Shown here: piece after piece, positions 16,259 to 26,016 of the stretch | Layout: the number at the start of each line of letters is the position of its first letter | Numbering within the stretch: the stretch's first letter is position 1 | Source of the DNA: Phenylobacterium soli | Lineage (GTDB): Bacteria; Pseudomonadota; Alphaproteobacteria; Caulobacterales; Caulobacteraceae | Reading direction: 5' to 3' | Length of the DNA: 64,000 nt | Assembly (NCBI RefSeq): GCF_003254475.1 | Contig: NZ_QFYQ01000001.1 | Coordinates: forward strand, 2,108,001 to 2,172,000 | Notes under the pieces: generated by a model | Databases searched by the model: none | What the model was told of the DNA's origin: nothing | Seen by the model: the letters and a program-made list of their open reading frames with translations, nothing else | Made by a program: the position numbers and the translations under genes

Positions 16259-19200
16259 GGTCTTCTCCTTGAGTGAAGCGGTTTGGTGTTAGCGAGCGCC
16301 GCCGCCGCATCAGCAGGTACGCGGCGGGAACGACGAACATCGAGAGCAGCGGGGCGGTGAGCATGCCGCCGATCATCGGGGCGGCGATCCGGCTCATGAC
16401 CTCCGAACCGGCCCCATGGCCGACGAGGATGGGCGCGAGGCCGGCGAGGATCACGGCGACGGTCATGGCTTTCGGCCGCACCCTCAGCAGCGCGCCTTCG
16501 CGCACGGCCTCGGCGACCTGCTCGTCCGAAGGGTTCGGCCCGCGGGCCTTCAGGGCGGCCTTCAGGTAGATGAGCATCACCACGCCGAACTCGGCGGCGA
16601 CGCCGGCGAGCGCGATGAGACCCACGCCGGTGGCGACCGACTGGTGGTAGCCCAGGAGGTAGAGCGTCCAGATCGCGCCGGTGAGCGCAAAGGGCAGGGT
16701 GGCCATGATCAACGCCGCCTCGTCGAGGCGGTCGAAGGTCATGAAGAGCAGGACGAAGATGATTAGCAGCGTCGCCGGCACGACCAGCTTCAGCCGCTCG
16801 ACGGCCCGCTGCAGGTACTCGAACTGGCCGGAGTAGGTGACCGAGACCCCGGGCGCGAGCTTGACCCTGTCGGCGACCGCCTTCTGAAGGTCGCCTACGA
16901 CCGAGGCGAGGTCGCGGCCGCGCACGTCGACATAGACCCAGGTGGAAGGTCGGCCGTTCTCGGTCTTCAGCATCGGCGGCCCGTCGGCGATCCGGACGTT
17001 CGCCACCGTCCCCAGCGTGATCTGCTGGCCGGAAGGCGTCAGGATCGGCAGCTGCCTGAGGCCCTCCAGGCTGTCGCGGATCTCCCGCGGATAGCGGACG
17101 CTGATCGGGTAGCGCGCCAGGCCTTCGACCGTTTGGCCGACGGTCTCGCCGCCGATCGCGCCGGAGACGATGTCCTGCACATCGGCGATGTTGAGGCCGT
17201 AGCGGGCGGCCGCCGCCCGATCGATGTCGACGTCCACATAGCGGCCGCCGGTCAGCCGCTCGGCCAGGGCCGATGAGACGCCCGGCACCGTCTTGGCCAC
17301 CGCCTCGACGTCGTGGGCGATGCGGTCGATCTCGGCCAGGTCCTGGCCGGAGACCTTTACCCCGATCGGGCTCTTGATGCCGGTGGCCAGCATGTCGATC
17401 CGGTTGCGGATCGGCGGCACCCAGACGTTGGCCAAGCCGGGGACCCTGACCGTCCGGTCCAGGTCCTCGACCAGCTTCTCCGGCGTCATGCCCGGCCGCC
17501 ACTGGTCGCGCGGCTTGAACTGGATGGTGGTCTCGAACATCTCCAGCGGCGCGGGATCGGTCGCCGTCTCGGCGCGTCCCGCCTTGCCGAAGACGCTCTG
17601 CACCTCCGGCACGGTCTTGATCAGCCGGTCGGTCTGCTGAAGGAGCTCGCCCGCCTTCTGGGCGGAGATCCCCGGCAGGGCCGAGGGCATATAGAGCAGG
17701 TCGCCCTCATCGAGCTGCGGCATGAACTCGCCGCCCAGGCGGCTGAGCGGCCAGGCCGTCGTGGCGAAGGCGAGAAGCGCGATCAGCAGGGTGGTCCGGG
17801 GCCGGCGCATCACCCAGTCGAGGGCCGGGCGGTAGGCGGCGGCGAGCCAGCGGTTCAGCGGAATATCCGCCTCGGCCGGAATGCGGCCACGGATCAGCCA
17901 GCCCATCAGCACGGGGACCAGGGTGACGGAGAGGATGGCCGCGCCGGCCATGGCGTAGGTCTTGGTGAAGGCCAACGGGCCGAAGAGGCGACCCTCCTGG
18001 CCCTGCAGGCTGAACACCGGCACGAAGGACAGGGTGATGATCACCAGGCTGAAGAACAGGGCGGGGCCCACCTCGGCCGCCGCTTCGGTGACCGCCCGCC
18101 AATGCGCCTGGCCCTTGAGGTGCTCGCCGTGGTGCTGGACGCCGTAACGCTCGAGCTTCTTGTGGGCGTTCTCGATCATCACCACGGCGGCGTCGACCAT
18201 GGCGCCGATGGCGATGGCGATGCCGCCGAGCGACATGATGTTGGCGTTCACACCCTGCAGGCGCATGACGATCAGCGCAAAGAGCACGCCAAGGGGCAGG
18301 GTAAGGATCGCCACCAGCGCGGAGCGGACGTGCCAGAGGAAGAGCGCGCAGACGACCGCGACGACAACGAACTCCTCGATCAGCTTTTCGCGCAGGTTGC
18401 CGATCGCCCGATCGATCAGCTGCGAGCGGTCATAGGTCGGAACGATCTCGACGCCGGCCGGCAGGCTCTTCTTCAGCTCGGCCAGCTTGTCCTTCACCGC
18501 GGCGATGGTGGCCCGAGCGTTCTTGCCCGAACGCAGGATGACCACGCCGCCAGCCACCTCGCCCTGACCGTCCAGCTCGGCGATGCCGCGCCGCATCTCC
18601 GGCCCGACCTGGAGGGTCGCCACATCGCCGAGGCGCACCGGCACGCCGCCGGCGGCGGTCTTCAGGGGCACGGCGCGGAAGTCGTCGAGGTTCTGCAGGT
18701 AGCCGCCGGCGCGGACCATGTACTCGGCCTCGCCGAGCTCGAGCACCGAGCCGCCGGTTTCCTGGTTGGCGCGGCCGAGCGCCGCGACCGCCTGCTGCTG
18801 GGTGACGCCATAGGCGGCGAGCTTCACCGGGTCGAGCACGACCTGGTACTGCTTGACCATGCCGCCGATCGAGGCGACCTCGGCCACCCCCGGCAGGGTC
18901 TTCAGCTCGTAGCGCAGGAACCAGTCCTGCAGTGAGCGCAGCTGCGAGAGGTCGTGGCGGCCGGTGCGGTCGACCAGGGCGTATTCGTAGACCCAGCCGA
19001 CGCCTGTGGCGTCCGGACCGAGCGCGGGTTTCGCCGTTTCCGGCAACCGGCCCTGCACCTGGTTGAGGTACTCCAGCACGCGCGAGCGGGCCCAGTAGAG
19101 GTCGGTGCCGTCCTCGAACAGCACATAGACGAAGCTGTCGCCGAAAAAGGAATAGCCGCGCACCGTCTTGGCGCCGGGCACCGAGAGCATGGTGGTGGCG

Positions 19201-19406
19201 AGCGGGTAGGTGACCTGGTTCTCGACGATCTGGGGCGCCTGGCCGGGATAGGTCGTGCGGATGATCACCTGGACGTCCGACAGGTCCGGCAGGGCGTCGA
19301 CCGGCGTGGTGCGCAGGGCGATGAGGCCGCCGGCGAGCAGCGCCAGCGCGCCCAGCACCACGAAGATGCGGTGGCGGACCGAGGCGCGGATAAGGGCGGC
19401 GATCAC
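16245..19406 (-). CDS. cusA: CusA, Cu(I)/Ag(I) RND efflux permease
   Basis: This 1053-residue heavy-metal RND transporter has family-normal length. The charged motif in the fourth membrane helix reads [20 protein letters not shown], the CusA-type signature; the Czc-type pump at 27.2 kb instead has DFGLIVDG. The N-terminus shows the usual helix followed by [18 protein letters not shown]. The pump would expel Cu(I)/Ag(I) through CusC using proton influx. It overlaps cusB by 4 bases and cusF by 14 bases. Specificity is assigned from the signature and the CusF partners. Confidence 0.95.
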   Translation of the reverse strand: MIAALIRASVRHRIFVVLGALALLAGGLIALRTTPVDALPDLSDVQVIIRTTYPGQAPQIVENQVTYPLATTMLSVPGAKTVRGYSFFGDSFVYVLFEDGTDLYWARSRVLEYLNQVQGRLPETAKPALGPDATGVGWVYEYALVDRTGRHDLSQLRSLQDWFLRYELKTLPGVAEVASIGGMVKQYQVVLDPVKLAAYGVTQQQAVAALGRANQETGGSVLELGEAEYMVRAGGYLQNLDDFRAVPLKTAAGGVPVRLGDVATLQVGPEMRRGIAELDGQGEVAGGVVILRSGKNARATIAAVKDKLAELKKSLPAGVEIVPTYDRSQLIDRAIGNLREKLIEEFVVVAVVCALFLWHVRSALVAILTLPLGVLFALIVMRLQGVNANIMSLGGIAIAIGAMVDAAVVMIENAHKKLERYGVQHHGEHLKGQAHWRAVTEAAAEVGPALFFSLVIITLSFVPVFSLQGQEGRLFGPLAFTKTYAMAGAAILSVTLVPVLMGWLIRGRIPAEADIPLNRWLAAAYRPALDWVMRRPRTTLLIALLAFATTAWPLSRLGGEFMPQLDEGDLLYMPSALPGISAQKAGELLQQTDRLIKTVPEVQSVFGKAGRAETATDPAPLEMFETTIQFKPRDQWRPGMTPEKLVEDLDRTVRVPGLANVWVPPIRNRIDMLATGIKSPIGVKVSGQDLAEIDRIAHDVEAVAKTVPGVSSALAERLTGGRYVDVDIDRAAAARYGLNIADVQDIVSGAIGGETVGQTVEGLARYPISVRYPREIRDSLEGLRQLPILTPSGQQITLGTVANVRIADGPPMLKTENGRPSTWVYVDVRGRDLASVVGDLQKAVADRVKLAPGVSVTYSGQFEYLQRAVERLKLVVPATLLIIFVLLFMTFDRLDEAALIMATLPFALTGAIWTLYLLGYHQSVATGVGLIALAGVAAEFGVVMLIYLKAALKARGPNPSDEQVAEAVREGALLRVRPKAMTVAVILAGLAPILVGHGAGSEVMSRIAAPMIGGMLTAPLLSMFVVPAAYLLMRRRRSLTPNRFTQGEDHEAP

Positions 19407-20890
19407 TGGCCGGCTCCCGCGGGGCTGATCCGCCGCACCACGGGGCCCTCGGGCCGCTGTTCGAAGGCGAACGCCGCCCGGTCGCCGACTTTTAGGCCCT
19501 TGGCCAAACCGGGCGGGTCGAGCTTGAAGGTCATGGTCATCGCCGGCCAGCCGATCGCCGGCACCGGCTCGTGACTGAAGGTGATCTCGTCGCCCTTGAG
19601 CGCCTCGACCCGGCCGCGGGTCTCGTAAAGCGTCGGCTGAGCCTTGGCCGATACGCTGGCGCCTGCCGCGCCCAGCGGCCGCGCCTGGATCCCGGCGAGA
19701 CTGGCCTCGGAATCGATCAGGAACTGGCCCGAGGCGACGATCTTCTGGCCCTCGCTCAGGCCCGCGAGGATCTCGGTGCGGTCGCCGTCCTCGCGGCCGA
19801 CCTGAACCTCAGTCGGCTGGAACCGTCCGCCGTCACCCGCGAGCATGACCAGGGACCGCTTGCCGGTGCGGATCACCGCTTCGGACGGCACGACCAGCGC
19901 AGGGCGGGCCGTCCCGCCCAGGTGCGCGGTCCCGTACATGCCGGGCCGGAGGCGCCCGTCAGGGTTCGGCAGCTCGATCCGGACCTGGAGCGTGCGGCTT
20001 TCGGCCTGCGCCGCCGGCAGGATGGCGCTCACGCGGCCCTTGAAGATCTGTCCGGGAAACGCGGCGAGCTCCACCCGCGCCGGCGCGCCCGTCCGCAGCC
20101 GACCGGCCTGCGCCTCCGGCACGGCCGAGGTGAGCCACACGCTCCCCAGCCCCGACACCTGCGCCAGGGTCTGGCCCATGTTCACCGTCATGCCCTGGCG
20201 GACGTCCAGGGTCTGGATCGCTCCGCCGATCGGCGTGGTGATGGTGACGACGGTGCGCGTGCGGCCGCTGCGGGCCACGGCCTCGATCAGGGCCTGCGGC
20301 ATGCCCAGCAGACGCAGCCGTTGCCGGGCGGCCGCCTCCAGCGCCGGGTCGCCGGTGCGGCGGACCGCTAGGTATTCGCTCTGGGCGCCGCCCCAGCTCG
20401 GAACCAGAAGGTCGGCGATCGGGGCGCCGGCGCGGACCACGTCGCCCGGCGCGCGGGCGTAGACCCGCTGCACGAAGCCCGCCGCGCGGGCCTGGATGAC
20501 GGCCAGGTCGCGCTGATTGAACTCGAGCACGCCAGGCGCGGTCAGATCTTCGGCGAAGGTCGCCCGCGCGGCCGTCGCGTAGCGCACGCCGAGGCTCTGC
20601 AGCCGCGCCGGATCGATCTGCACGCCGGCCTCGCCCGGGCCCTCGTCGGCGTAGCGAGGGACCAGCTGCATATCCATGAACGGCGACTTGCCCGGCTTGT
20701 CGAAGTGCTGGGCCGGGACCATCGGGTCGTACCAGTAGAGGATCTTGCGGCCCGCCCCCGGCGCGGGCGCGGCGGGGGACGGCGACCTCCCGAGGTGGCC
20801 AAGACCGTAGCCGGCGACGCCTGCGATGAGCGCGATGGCGGCCGCGCCGAGCGCGAGGCGCGCGCGGGCCGAAGCGGGGAGGGGGCTCAT
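19403..20890 (-). CDS. cusB: CusB membrane-fusion adaptor with fused C-terminal CusF domain
   Basis: This 495-residue periplasmic adaptor has an N-terminal membrane anchor (about residues 10-30). A heavy-metal-binding [13 protein letters not shown] segment follows ([26 protein letters not shown] region, residues about 48-75). HlyD-like hairpin, lipoyl and barrel parts come next. The final 75 residues form a second CusF-like domain with [14 protein letters not shown]. CusB normally joins CusA to CusC; the fused CusF domain makes it longer than the E. coli protein (407 residues). It overlaps both neighbours by 4 bases. Confidence 0.93.
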   Translation of the reverse strand: MSPLPASARARLALGAAAIALIAGVAGYGLGHLGRSPSPAAPAPGAGRKILYWYDPMVPAQHFDKPGKSPFMDMQLVPRYADEGPGEAGVQIDPARLQSLGVRYATAARATFAEDLTAPGVLEFNQRDLAVIQARAAGFVQRVYARAPGDVVRAGAPIADLLVPSWGGAQSEYLAVRRTGDPALEAAARQRLRLLGMPQALIEAVARSGRTRTVVTITTPIGGAIQTLDVRQGMTVNMGQTLAQVSGLGSVWLTSAVPEAQAGRLRTGAPARVELAAFPGQIFKGRVSAILPAAQAESRTLQVRIELPNPDGRLRPGMYGTAHLGGTARPALVVPSEAVIRTGKRSLVMLAGDGGRFQPTEVQVGREDGDRTEILAGLSEGQKIVASGQFLIDSEASLAGIQARPLGAAGASVSAKAQPTLYETRGRVEALKGDEITFSHEPVPAIGWPAMTMTFKLDPPGLAKGLKVGDRAAFAFEQRPEGPVVRRISPAGAGQ

Positions 20891-22122
20891 GGCTGGGCGG
20901 CCTCGTAGGTGAGATTGATGCGGACCGCGTCGCGGACCACGTCCGCCTCGCGGTCGAGGGCGTCGATGTGGGCCTCCGCCAGCCCGGTGAGGGCCTGCAG
21001 CACCTCGGACAGGCTCGCGCTCCCTGCGGCGTAGCTCGATCGCTCCAGGTCGGACTTACGCCGGGCGAGCGGCACAAGCGTCTCTTGCGCCCGCATCAGC
21101 CGGTCGTGGTGCATCACATGATCGGCCAGGGCGGCGTCGAGCTGGGCCCGCAGCGCGCGCCGGGTCGCCTCGCGCTCGATCCGCACCCGGCTTGCGGTGT
21201 TGGTCTTCGCCGCGATCACCGGGTCCTGTCGGGTGCGCGCGAACAGCGGCAGGCTCACGGTCGCGCCGAGCGAGACCATGTCGCCCCACATCGGATCGCG
21301 GTGCTGGTAGGTGAGATCCCAGCCGACGTCCGGTCGCTTCTGCGCCCTGGCCAGCGCCACCTCGGCGTCGGCCTGCCGCTCCAGGGCGTCGTAGGCCAGG
21401 AGCTGCGGATGTCGCTCGAGGCCGGCGCGTAGCGCCACCGCATCGACGGTCAGATCGGGCGGGGCGCCGGCGGCCTCGGGTGCGGGATCGCCGGTCCAGC
21501 GGGCCAGCTCGGCGCGCGCCTTGGCGACGGCGGCCGTGAGGTCGGCGCGCCGGTCGCCGAGCGTCGCCAGCAGCTGATCGGCTTCCAGCGTTTGGGCGGG
21601 GCGCGCGACGCCGGCCGAGAGCTGCGAGGGTGCGGTCTCGCGCATCCGCTTCAGCGCGGTTTCGACCTCGTCCAGCGCCGCGAGCCGCCGCTCGGCGTAA
21701 TAGAGGTCCACCCAGGCCAACGCCGTGGCCAGGCGCACGTCGCGTCCCTCGACGACCTGGCTGGACTGCGCCGCGCCGATCTCGGCGGCCGCGCGGGCCC
21801 GCTCCGCCCTGCGCTTGGCCCCGTTCGGCACGTCCTGCACCACGCCGACCGTGGCCATGGTCATGCTATCCGGCCCGAACCGGCCCGCCGGCGGGCCGGA
21901 GATCGGGAAGTTGTCGAGGCCCAGGCGAAGCTTGGGGTCGGGCAGCCGCCCAGCGGCCACCGCCGCGGCGCGCGCGGCGTCGACGTCCCTCGCCTTGGCC
22001 TGGAGGCTGGGCGCGGACAGTTCGGCGAGCGCCAGCGCCGCCGCATAGGTCAGGGGGGCCGCGTGGGCTGCGCCGGCGATGAGCGCCGCCGCGGAAGTCA
22101 GCCAGAATGGCCGCATGAGCAT
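20887..22122 (-). CDS. cusC: CusC/TolC-family outer-membrane efflux channel
   Basis: This 411-residue outer-membrane factor has a signal peptide ending near GAAHA (about residue 22), then the alternating helical repeats of the TolC family. It would form the exit duct for CusBA. It is the first gene of the cus operon and overlaps cusB by 4 bases. The start at 22122 encodes MLM; the second Met, six bases later, is an equally possible start. The leader upstream contains a strong hairpin (22153-22182). Confidence 0.9.
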   Translation of the reverse strand: MLMRPFWLTSAAALIAGAAHAAPLTYAAALALAELSAPSLQAKARDVDAARAAAVAAGRLPDPKLRLGLDNFPISGPPAGRFGPDSMTMATVGVVQDVPNGAKRRAERARAAAEIGAAQSSQVVEGRDVRLATALAWVDLYYAERRLAALDEVETALKRMRETAPSQLSAGVARPAQTLEADQLLATLGDRRADLTAAVAKARAELARWTGDPAPEAAGAPPDLTVDAVALRAGLERHPQLLAYDALERQADAEVALARAQKRPDVGWDLTYQHRDPMWGDMVSLGATVSLPLFARTRQDPVIAAKTNTASRVRIEREATRRALRAQLDAALADHVMHHDRLMRAQETLVPLARRKSDLERSSYAAGSASLSEVLQALTGLAEAHIDALDREADVVRDAVRINLTYEAAQP

Positions 22123-22152
22123 CTCCTGATGGACGATCTCAGGCTCCAGGAA

Positions 22153-22182
22153 GCGCCGGCGAGCCTAACCGCTCGCCGGCGC
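22153..22182. other. 12-bp hairpin in the cusC leader
   Basis: Perfect inverted arms GCGCCGGCGAGC (22153-22164) and GCTCGCCGGCGC (22171-22182) enclose a six-base loop, 31 bases upstream of cusC. There is no T-run on either strand, so it is not a clear intrinsic terminator. It may protect or attenuate the transcript between the small gene ending at 22232 and cusC. Confidence 0.6.
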
Positions 22183-22231
22183 CCCTCGTCCCCGCGGCCA
22201 AGGGGATTAGAAGCCGCGGGGTTGGAGCCGC

Positions 22232-22522
22232 TCAGCTGTTCGGAGAGGTCGCGCCAGATTGGGCGCTGGTCGACAGTTCGGCGCAGCGCTCACGCATGGC
22301 CTGCAAGGACATCTTCGCAGGGTCGCAGTCCGCGGCCCGCAGCCGCGCGGCGGCGGACTTCGTCCAGGTCACGCAATGCGTCGTCGGCGGGGCAGCCTTC
22401 GCGGGCGTCCAGGTCTGACAGGTGAACCAGCTGTCCGCCTTCGAGGCGGCGAAGGCGGCCGAAGCGGCGAAGGTGAGGCCGAGCGCGACAGCGCTGCCGG
22501 CCAGAAGCCTGCGGTAGGTCAT
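22232..22522 (-). CDS. Small secreted protein, unknown function
   Basis: This 96-residue protein has a clear signal peptide (LLAGSAVALGLTFAASAAFA, cleavage near residue 25). The mature part has four cysteines (FTCQTW, THCVTW, AADCDP, RERCAE) that could form two disulfides. It is not recognised. It lies between the copper-type operon and the Cys/Met-rich gene, all reading leftwards, so it may be part of the metal response. Confidence 0.65.
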   Translation of the reverse strand: MTYRRLLAGSAVALGLTFAASAAFAASKADSWFTCQTWTPAKAAPPTTHCVTWTKSAAARLRAADCDPAKMSLQAMRERCAELSTSAQSGATSPNS

Positions 22523-22620
22523 GGGATGGCTCCCGAATTGGATCGATCGGTATGCCGGACGGAGTCCGGCCCTGGGGTGTGCGCGAAGGCTCGCGCCTCT
22601 GCGGGCAAGCGCCCGCAGGC

Positions 22621-22998
22621 TCAGGCGATCGGTCTGGGAGGTCGTTCGAGCCGACCGGGCTCGTGGGGCTTCAGGGACGCCAAGCGGGCGACCGGCGGCG
22701 CGTCATGGCCAGGCTGGGGGACGAAGGCATGAGGCGCGCTTGGAAGGGCGGCCATCACGCCGCACATCGTCGCGCAGGCCTGGGCGCAGTCGGTGCTCTT
22801 GTGCTTGCTCTGGCTGGCGTCTTTGGCGGGGTCACAGCAGGGATCCGCCTTCTGGACGCCGGCCTGAGTCATCCCGGGCATCTCGGTCATCGCCATGCTC
22901 ATCATGGCGTGGTCGTGACACATGCCCTGGGCCGCCGCGGCGGCGGCCGGGCTGGCCAACAGGCCGATGACGGCCAGGAGGGCGAGGACGAAGCGCAT
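22621..22998 (-). CDS. Cys/Met/His-rich secreted protein, putative metal-binding
   Basis: This is a 125-residue protein from ATG 22998; the frame is open further upstream to 23103, but only the 22998 start gives a clean signal peptide (MRFVLALLAVIGLLASPAAA). The mature chain begins GMCHDHAMMSMAMTEMPGM and continues with CC, C and C clusters (DPCCDP, TDCAQACATMCG). This composition suggests binding of soft metals such as Cu(I), Ag(I) or Hg(II), but no family was recognised. It lies 89 bases downstream of the Fur-type gene and may share its transcript. Confidence 0.7.
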   Translation of the reverse strand: MRFVLALLAVIGLLASPAAAAAAQGMCHDHAMMSMAMTEMPGMTQAGVQKADPCCDPAKDASQSKHKSTDCAQACATMCGVMAALPSAPHAFVPQPGHDAPPVARLASLKPHEPGRLERPPRPIA

Positions 22999-23087
22999 CG
23001 GTTTCAGGGTACTGGCCGAACGGCGGATGTCACCTAAATTTGCGGCATTGCCGAAGGCTCGGCGGACGCGTGTTGACGCGAGCACGC

Positions 23088-23567
23088 TCAGGATGCTCGG
23101 CACGCGGGACAGAGGCCGGTGAGCTCCACTGTGGCCGTGCGGACCACGTATCCCCGCGCGCGGGCCTGCTCCCGGACCACGCGATTAAGATCGTTCCGCA
23201 ACTCTTCGGTTCGCCCGCAGCACTCGCAGATGAGGAACTCGGGAGCATGGTCGGTCTCGGGGTGCTCGCAGGCGACAAAGGCGTTGCGGCTCTCGATCCG
23301 ATGGACCAGCCCGCGGGCCAGGAGGAATTCGAGCGCACGATAGACGGTAGGGGGCGGCGCGACCTGGCCGGGAGCCTTGTAGGCGGCGATCAGGTCGTAG
23401 GCCTTCACCGGTCGTCCGGCTTCGACCAACAGCTGGTAGGTTCGGCGGCGTGGCTCGGTCCAACGCTCGCCATCGCGCTCACAGCGCGATCGCGCGACGT
23501 CCAGGCGCTCAGCGAGGGGGCAGGGGCGCGCGTCCGGGGTCTGATGCGGACACCTTGCCGGGGTCAC
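23088..23567 (-). CDS. Fur/Zur-family metal-dependent regulator
   Basis: This 159-residue winged-helix repressor of the Fur superfamily has the DNA-binding part RRRTYQLLVEAGRPVKAYDL...PPPTVYRALEFLLARGLVHRIE. A metal/dimerisation half follows with HPETDH and the structural zinc cysteines ECCGR and CPACRAS. The short RTEEL/ESRNAFVACEH pattern resembles Zur more than Fur. Its start overlaps the stop of the MerR-type gene by 4 bases, so the two regulators are probably co-translated. Likely metals are zinc or iron; no matching operator was identified. Confidence 0.85.
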   Translation of the reverse strand: MTPARCPHQTPDARPCPLAERLDVARSRCERDGERWTEPRRRTYQLLVEAGRPVKAYDLIAAYKAPGQVAPPPTVYRALEFLLARGLVHRIESRNAFVACEHPETDHAPEFLICECCGRTEELRNDLNRVVREQARARGYVVRTATVELTGLCPACRAS

Positions 23568-24010
23568 GCGGGAAGTCCGCGCGGGATCGCGTCATGATCA
23601 TGCGCGCAGAGACCATGATCGGCGAGCGCCTCGATCACACGGCAATCGGCGGCGGGGCCGCAGCAGCCGGCCTCGACCATGCGCTTGAGCTCGCCTCGCA
23701 AGGCCTGCAGCTGGCTGATCTTGTGCTCGACCGCTTCGAGCTGTTCGCGGGCGAGGGCGTTAGCCTCATCGCAGGCCCGGTCGGGATGGGCCGCCAGGTC
23801 GAGCAGCGTGCGGATGGCCTCGATCGGGAAGCCGAGCTGGCGCGCATGCTTGATGAAGGCGAGCTGACGGACCGCTTCGGCTCGGTAGAGCCGACGGTCG
23901 CTAGCGGTGCGTTCAGGCGTCGGCAGGAGCCCGATCTGCTCGTAGAAGCGTATCGTCGGAATCTTAACGTCCGCCGCCTTGGCGAGACGGCCGATGGTGA
24001 GCGCTGGCAT
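23564..24010 (-). CDS. MerR-family metal-responsive activator (CadR/PbrR/ZntR-like)
   Basis: This 148-residue regulator has the N-terminal MerR helix-turn-helix (LTIGRLAKAADVKIPTIRFYEQIGLL), a long dimerisation helix, and a C-terminal metal loop GCCGPAADCRVIEALADHGLCAHDH. The CC/C/HDH loop is typical of Cd/Pb/Zn-sensing members. It is divergent from the czc side, with a MerR-type promoter and palindrome in the 67-base gap. The same palindrome precedes the P-type ATPase gene at 38 kb, so both are likely targets. It is coupled to the Fur-type gene by a 4-base overlap. Confidence 0.9.
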   Translation of the reverse strand: MPALTIGRLAKAADVKIPTIRFYEQIGLLPTPERTASDRRLYRAEAVRQLAFIKHARQLGFPIEAIRTLLDLAAHPDRACDEANALAREQLEAVEHKISQLQALRGELKRMVEAGCCGPAADCRVIEALADHGLCAHDHDAIPRGLPA

Positions 24011-24040
24011 GGCGGTTCCTTTGGCGCTGAGAATAGTCGC

Positions 24041-24071
24041 TTGATCCTCTAGTGACTAGAGGATGGAGACT
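24041..24071 (+). promoter_or_regulatory. MerR-type promoter/operator facing the czc genes
   Basis: A -35 box TTGATC (24041-24046) and a weak -10 box GAGACT (24066-24071) are separated by 19 bases, the long spacing typical of MerR-activated promoters. The spacer holds a perfect palindrome with arms ATCCTCTAG (24044-24052) and CTAGAGGAT (24056-24064) around TGA. Transcription would start close to the ATG at 24078. The arrangement closely resembles known Pb/Cd/Zn regulator sites. Confidence 0.8.
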
Positions 24072-24077
24072 GGTGCT

Positions 24078-24236
24078 ATGGATTCCTGCTCCAGCTTGAA
24101 AGCCGACGCCACGGAAGCTTGCGGCTGCCGCCAAGGGGTCGCCTGTGTCGGCTCTCCAGTGGCGCACCGGGCCGCCTCGCGCCGGATCGCGCGTTATCAT
24201 GTAACGCGTTCCGCCTCAGCGGCCCCGAAGGTATAG
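24078..24236 (+). CDS. Small Cys-containing ORF directly after the MerR-type promoter
   Basis: This is a 52-codon frame beginning MDSCSSLKADATEACGCRQG with four cysteines in the first 23 residues, then an Arg-rich, non-conserved tail. GGAG lies 9 bases before the ATG, but the predicted transcript begins at about the same base, so it may be read as a leaderless message. It could be a metal-sensing or leader peptide, or the remnant of a metal-transporter N-terminus. No family was recognised. It ends 7 bases before the next gene. Confidence 0.4.
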   Translation: MDSCSSLKADATEACGCRQGVACVGSPVAHRAASRRIARYHVTRSASAAPKV

Positions 24237-24243
24237 GGCGCGA

Positions 24244-24690
24244 ATGGCCGAACTGGCGACCAGAGGCGGGCGAGTGCGCCCCTGCGAACCCGAACGGCCC
24301 GGGAGCCGCTTCCCCCGTGGTGCGGCGCGCTGCCTGGTCGCCGTGCTGGTCGTCTGGGGACTGATCCTCAGCTCGGCGATGGTCAATCCGAGGCTCCACC
24401 ATTTGATCGACGGAGATCCTCTCGATCAGCCGACCGCAAATGCGGTGGTCAGCGGCGCGGACGCGTCTGCTCAAAGCGTCCATGACGTGGCCCGCAAGAC
24501 CTCCGAGCCCGCCAAGGCGCCGCCTGGCGTGATGTGCTCGGGCCACTGCGCAGCGCATTTCGCAGGAACACTGCCGCCAGTTGTCGCGCAGATTTCGGAG
24601 CCGCCTGTGCTTGTCTCGTGGCCGGTGGACCAGGCGCCCTTGCGACCGGAGCGGCGGCCCTTCTCGCTCGAACGCCCCCCTCGCGTCTGA
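24244..24690 (+). CDS. Single-pass membrane protein upstream of czcC, unknown
   Basis: This 148-residue protein has a basic N-terminus, one hydrophobic helix (CLVAVLVVWGLILSSAMV, about residues 30-47), and a periplasmic part with a MCSGHCAAHF motif and a proline-rich tail. Short anchored proteins with a CSGHCAAH-type cluster occur directly before czc genes in proteobacteria (similar in position to CzcI). Cys and His suggest metal binding. It reads with czcCBA, 63 bases upstream of czcC. The function is inferred from position only. Confidence 0.65.
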   Translation: MAELATRGGRVRPCEPERPGSRFPRGAARCLVAVLVVWGLILSSAMVNPRLHHLIDGDPLDQPTANAVVSGADASAQSVHDVARKTSEPAKAPPGVMCSGHCAAHFAGTLPPVVAQISEPPVLVSWPVDQAPLRPERRPFSLERPPRV

Positions 24691-24753
24691 ACCTGCCGCT
24701 CCACCGCCGCCGTGCGGCGACCCGGATTCTGACTGCAGGGGACAGACGATATC

Positions 24754-26016
24754 ATGATCGCCCATTCGCGCCGGTGCCCGCTTCTCGCGGCCGCGAGCGC
24801 TGCTGTGATCCTGGGCGCCTTGGCGTCCGGGCGCAGCGCGGCCGCCGACCCGGCGCCGCCTTTTACAGAGCTTCTGGCCCAGGCCCGGGACCGTGCGCCG
24901 CGCCTAGCTGAGGCCGAGTCGTCGGTCCGCCAGGCTGAAGGCCTCGCGCGCCAGGCCGGCGCGCGGCCCAACCCGGAGGCGTCAGTCGAGGTCGAGAACT
25001 TCGATCCAAGAGGCCGGGGGGCTGACCAGATCCAGACGACCTTGTCGTTGGGCCAACCGATCGAGCTTGGCGGCAAGCGGCCCGCGCGTATCGCCGCGGG
25101 CCGAGCGGCCGTCGACGCGGCCCAGGCCAAGCTCACCCAATCCCGCGCTGATTACGCCTATGACCTGGCGGGCGCATACGCGGAAGCCGAGGTCGCCGAT
25201 CGGCGGGTGAAGCTCGCCATGGACGCCTTGGGCCTTGCTCAGGAGGACCTGCGCGCAGCGCGCGCCCTTGTCGAGGCCGGCAAGGAGGCGGAGCTGCGCA
25301 GCCTGCAGGGGCAGGCGACGGTGACCCAGGCCAAGGCCGAGCTCAGTTCCGCGGAGGCCGACCGCGCGGGCGCGTTCGCACGGCTCAGCGCACTGGCCGG
25401 CTCCTCGGCGCCGTTCACCTCGCTCAGCGAGAGCCTGCTGTCGCGGCCATCCCGCCAGCGGCTTCAAACGAACATAGATCCGCTGTCGGTCCCGTCGGTC
25501 GTCGCCGCTCAGGCCGAGCGCGAGGCGGTGGCCCGCCGCGTCCGGGTGGAAAAGACCAAGGCGATCCCCGACGTCACAGCGTCGCTCGGCGTGCGGCGGT
25601 TCAACGGCGATGGATCGACCGCTCTGGTCGCCGGCGTCTCCGTCCCCATTCCCATCTTCGACCAGAACCGCGGGAACATCAGCGCGGCGCAGGCCGAGCT
25701 CGCCGGCGCCGAGGCCCGGCTGGCCTCGGCCCGGCTGGACGCTGAGGCCGACCTTCGGACCGCGCTCTTCAATGTGGACGCGGCCCGGACGCGCGAGGCC
25801 GCCGCGGCCGAGGGCGAGCAGACGGCGTCGGAGGCTTATCGCCTGACGCGGATCGCCTACGAGTCCGGCAAGTCCTCCTTGATCGAGCTCAACACCGCCC
25901 GGCGGGCCCTGGCCGACGCCCGCACCCAGACCCTCGAAGCCCAACTTGCGCGCGTGCGCGCGGAAGCTGCGCTCGCCCGGCTGCAAGGCCGCGCGCCCTT
26001 CGGAGCCGCTCCATGA
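24754..26016 (+). CDS. czcC: CzcC-type outer-membrane efflux channel
   Basis: This 420-residue TolC-family protein has a signal peptide ending near GRSAAA (about residue 30) and two helical-repeat halves. It includes RQAGARPNPEASVEVENF at the start of the first half, a pattern frequent in CzcC. It would form the outer-membrane duct of the Co/Zn/Cd efflux pump. It overlaps czcB by 4 bases. Confidence 0.92.
   Translation: MIAHSRRCPLLAAASAAVILGALASGRSAAADPAPPFTELLAQARDRAPRLAEAESSVRQAEGLARQAGARPNPEASVEVENFDPRGRGADQIQTTLSLGQPIELGGKRPARIAAGRAAVDAAQAKLTQSRADYAYDLAGAYAEAEVADRRVKLAMDALGLAQEDLRAARALVEAGKEAELRSLQGQATVTQAKAELSSAEADRAGAFARLSALAGSSAPFTSLSESLLSRPSRQRLQTNIDPLSVPSVVAAQAEREAVARRVRVEKTKAIPDVTASLGVRRFNGDGSTALVAGVSVPIPIFDQNRGNISAAQAELAGAEARLASARLDAEADLRTALFNVDAARTREAAAAEGEQTASEAYRLTRIAYESGKSSLIELNTARRALADARTQTLEAQLARVRAEAALARLQGRAPFGAAP

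Noticed and set aside
17313..18935. 540-codon plus-strand frame opposite cusA
   Set aside because: Antisense shadow rich in His, Gln and Arg; cusA on the other strand carries all RND motifs.
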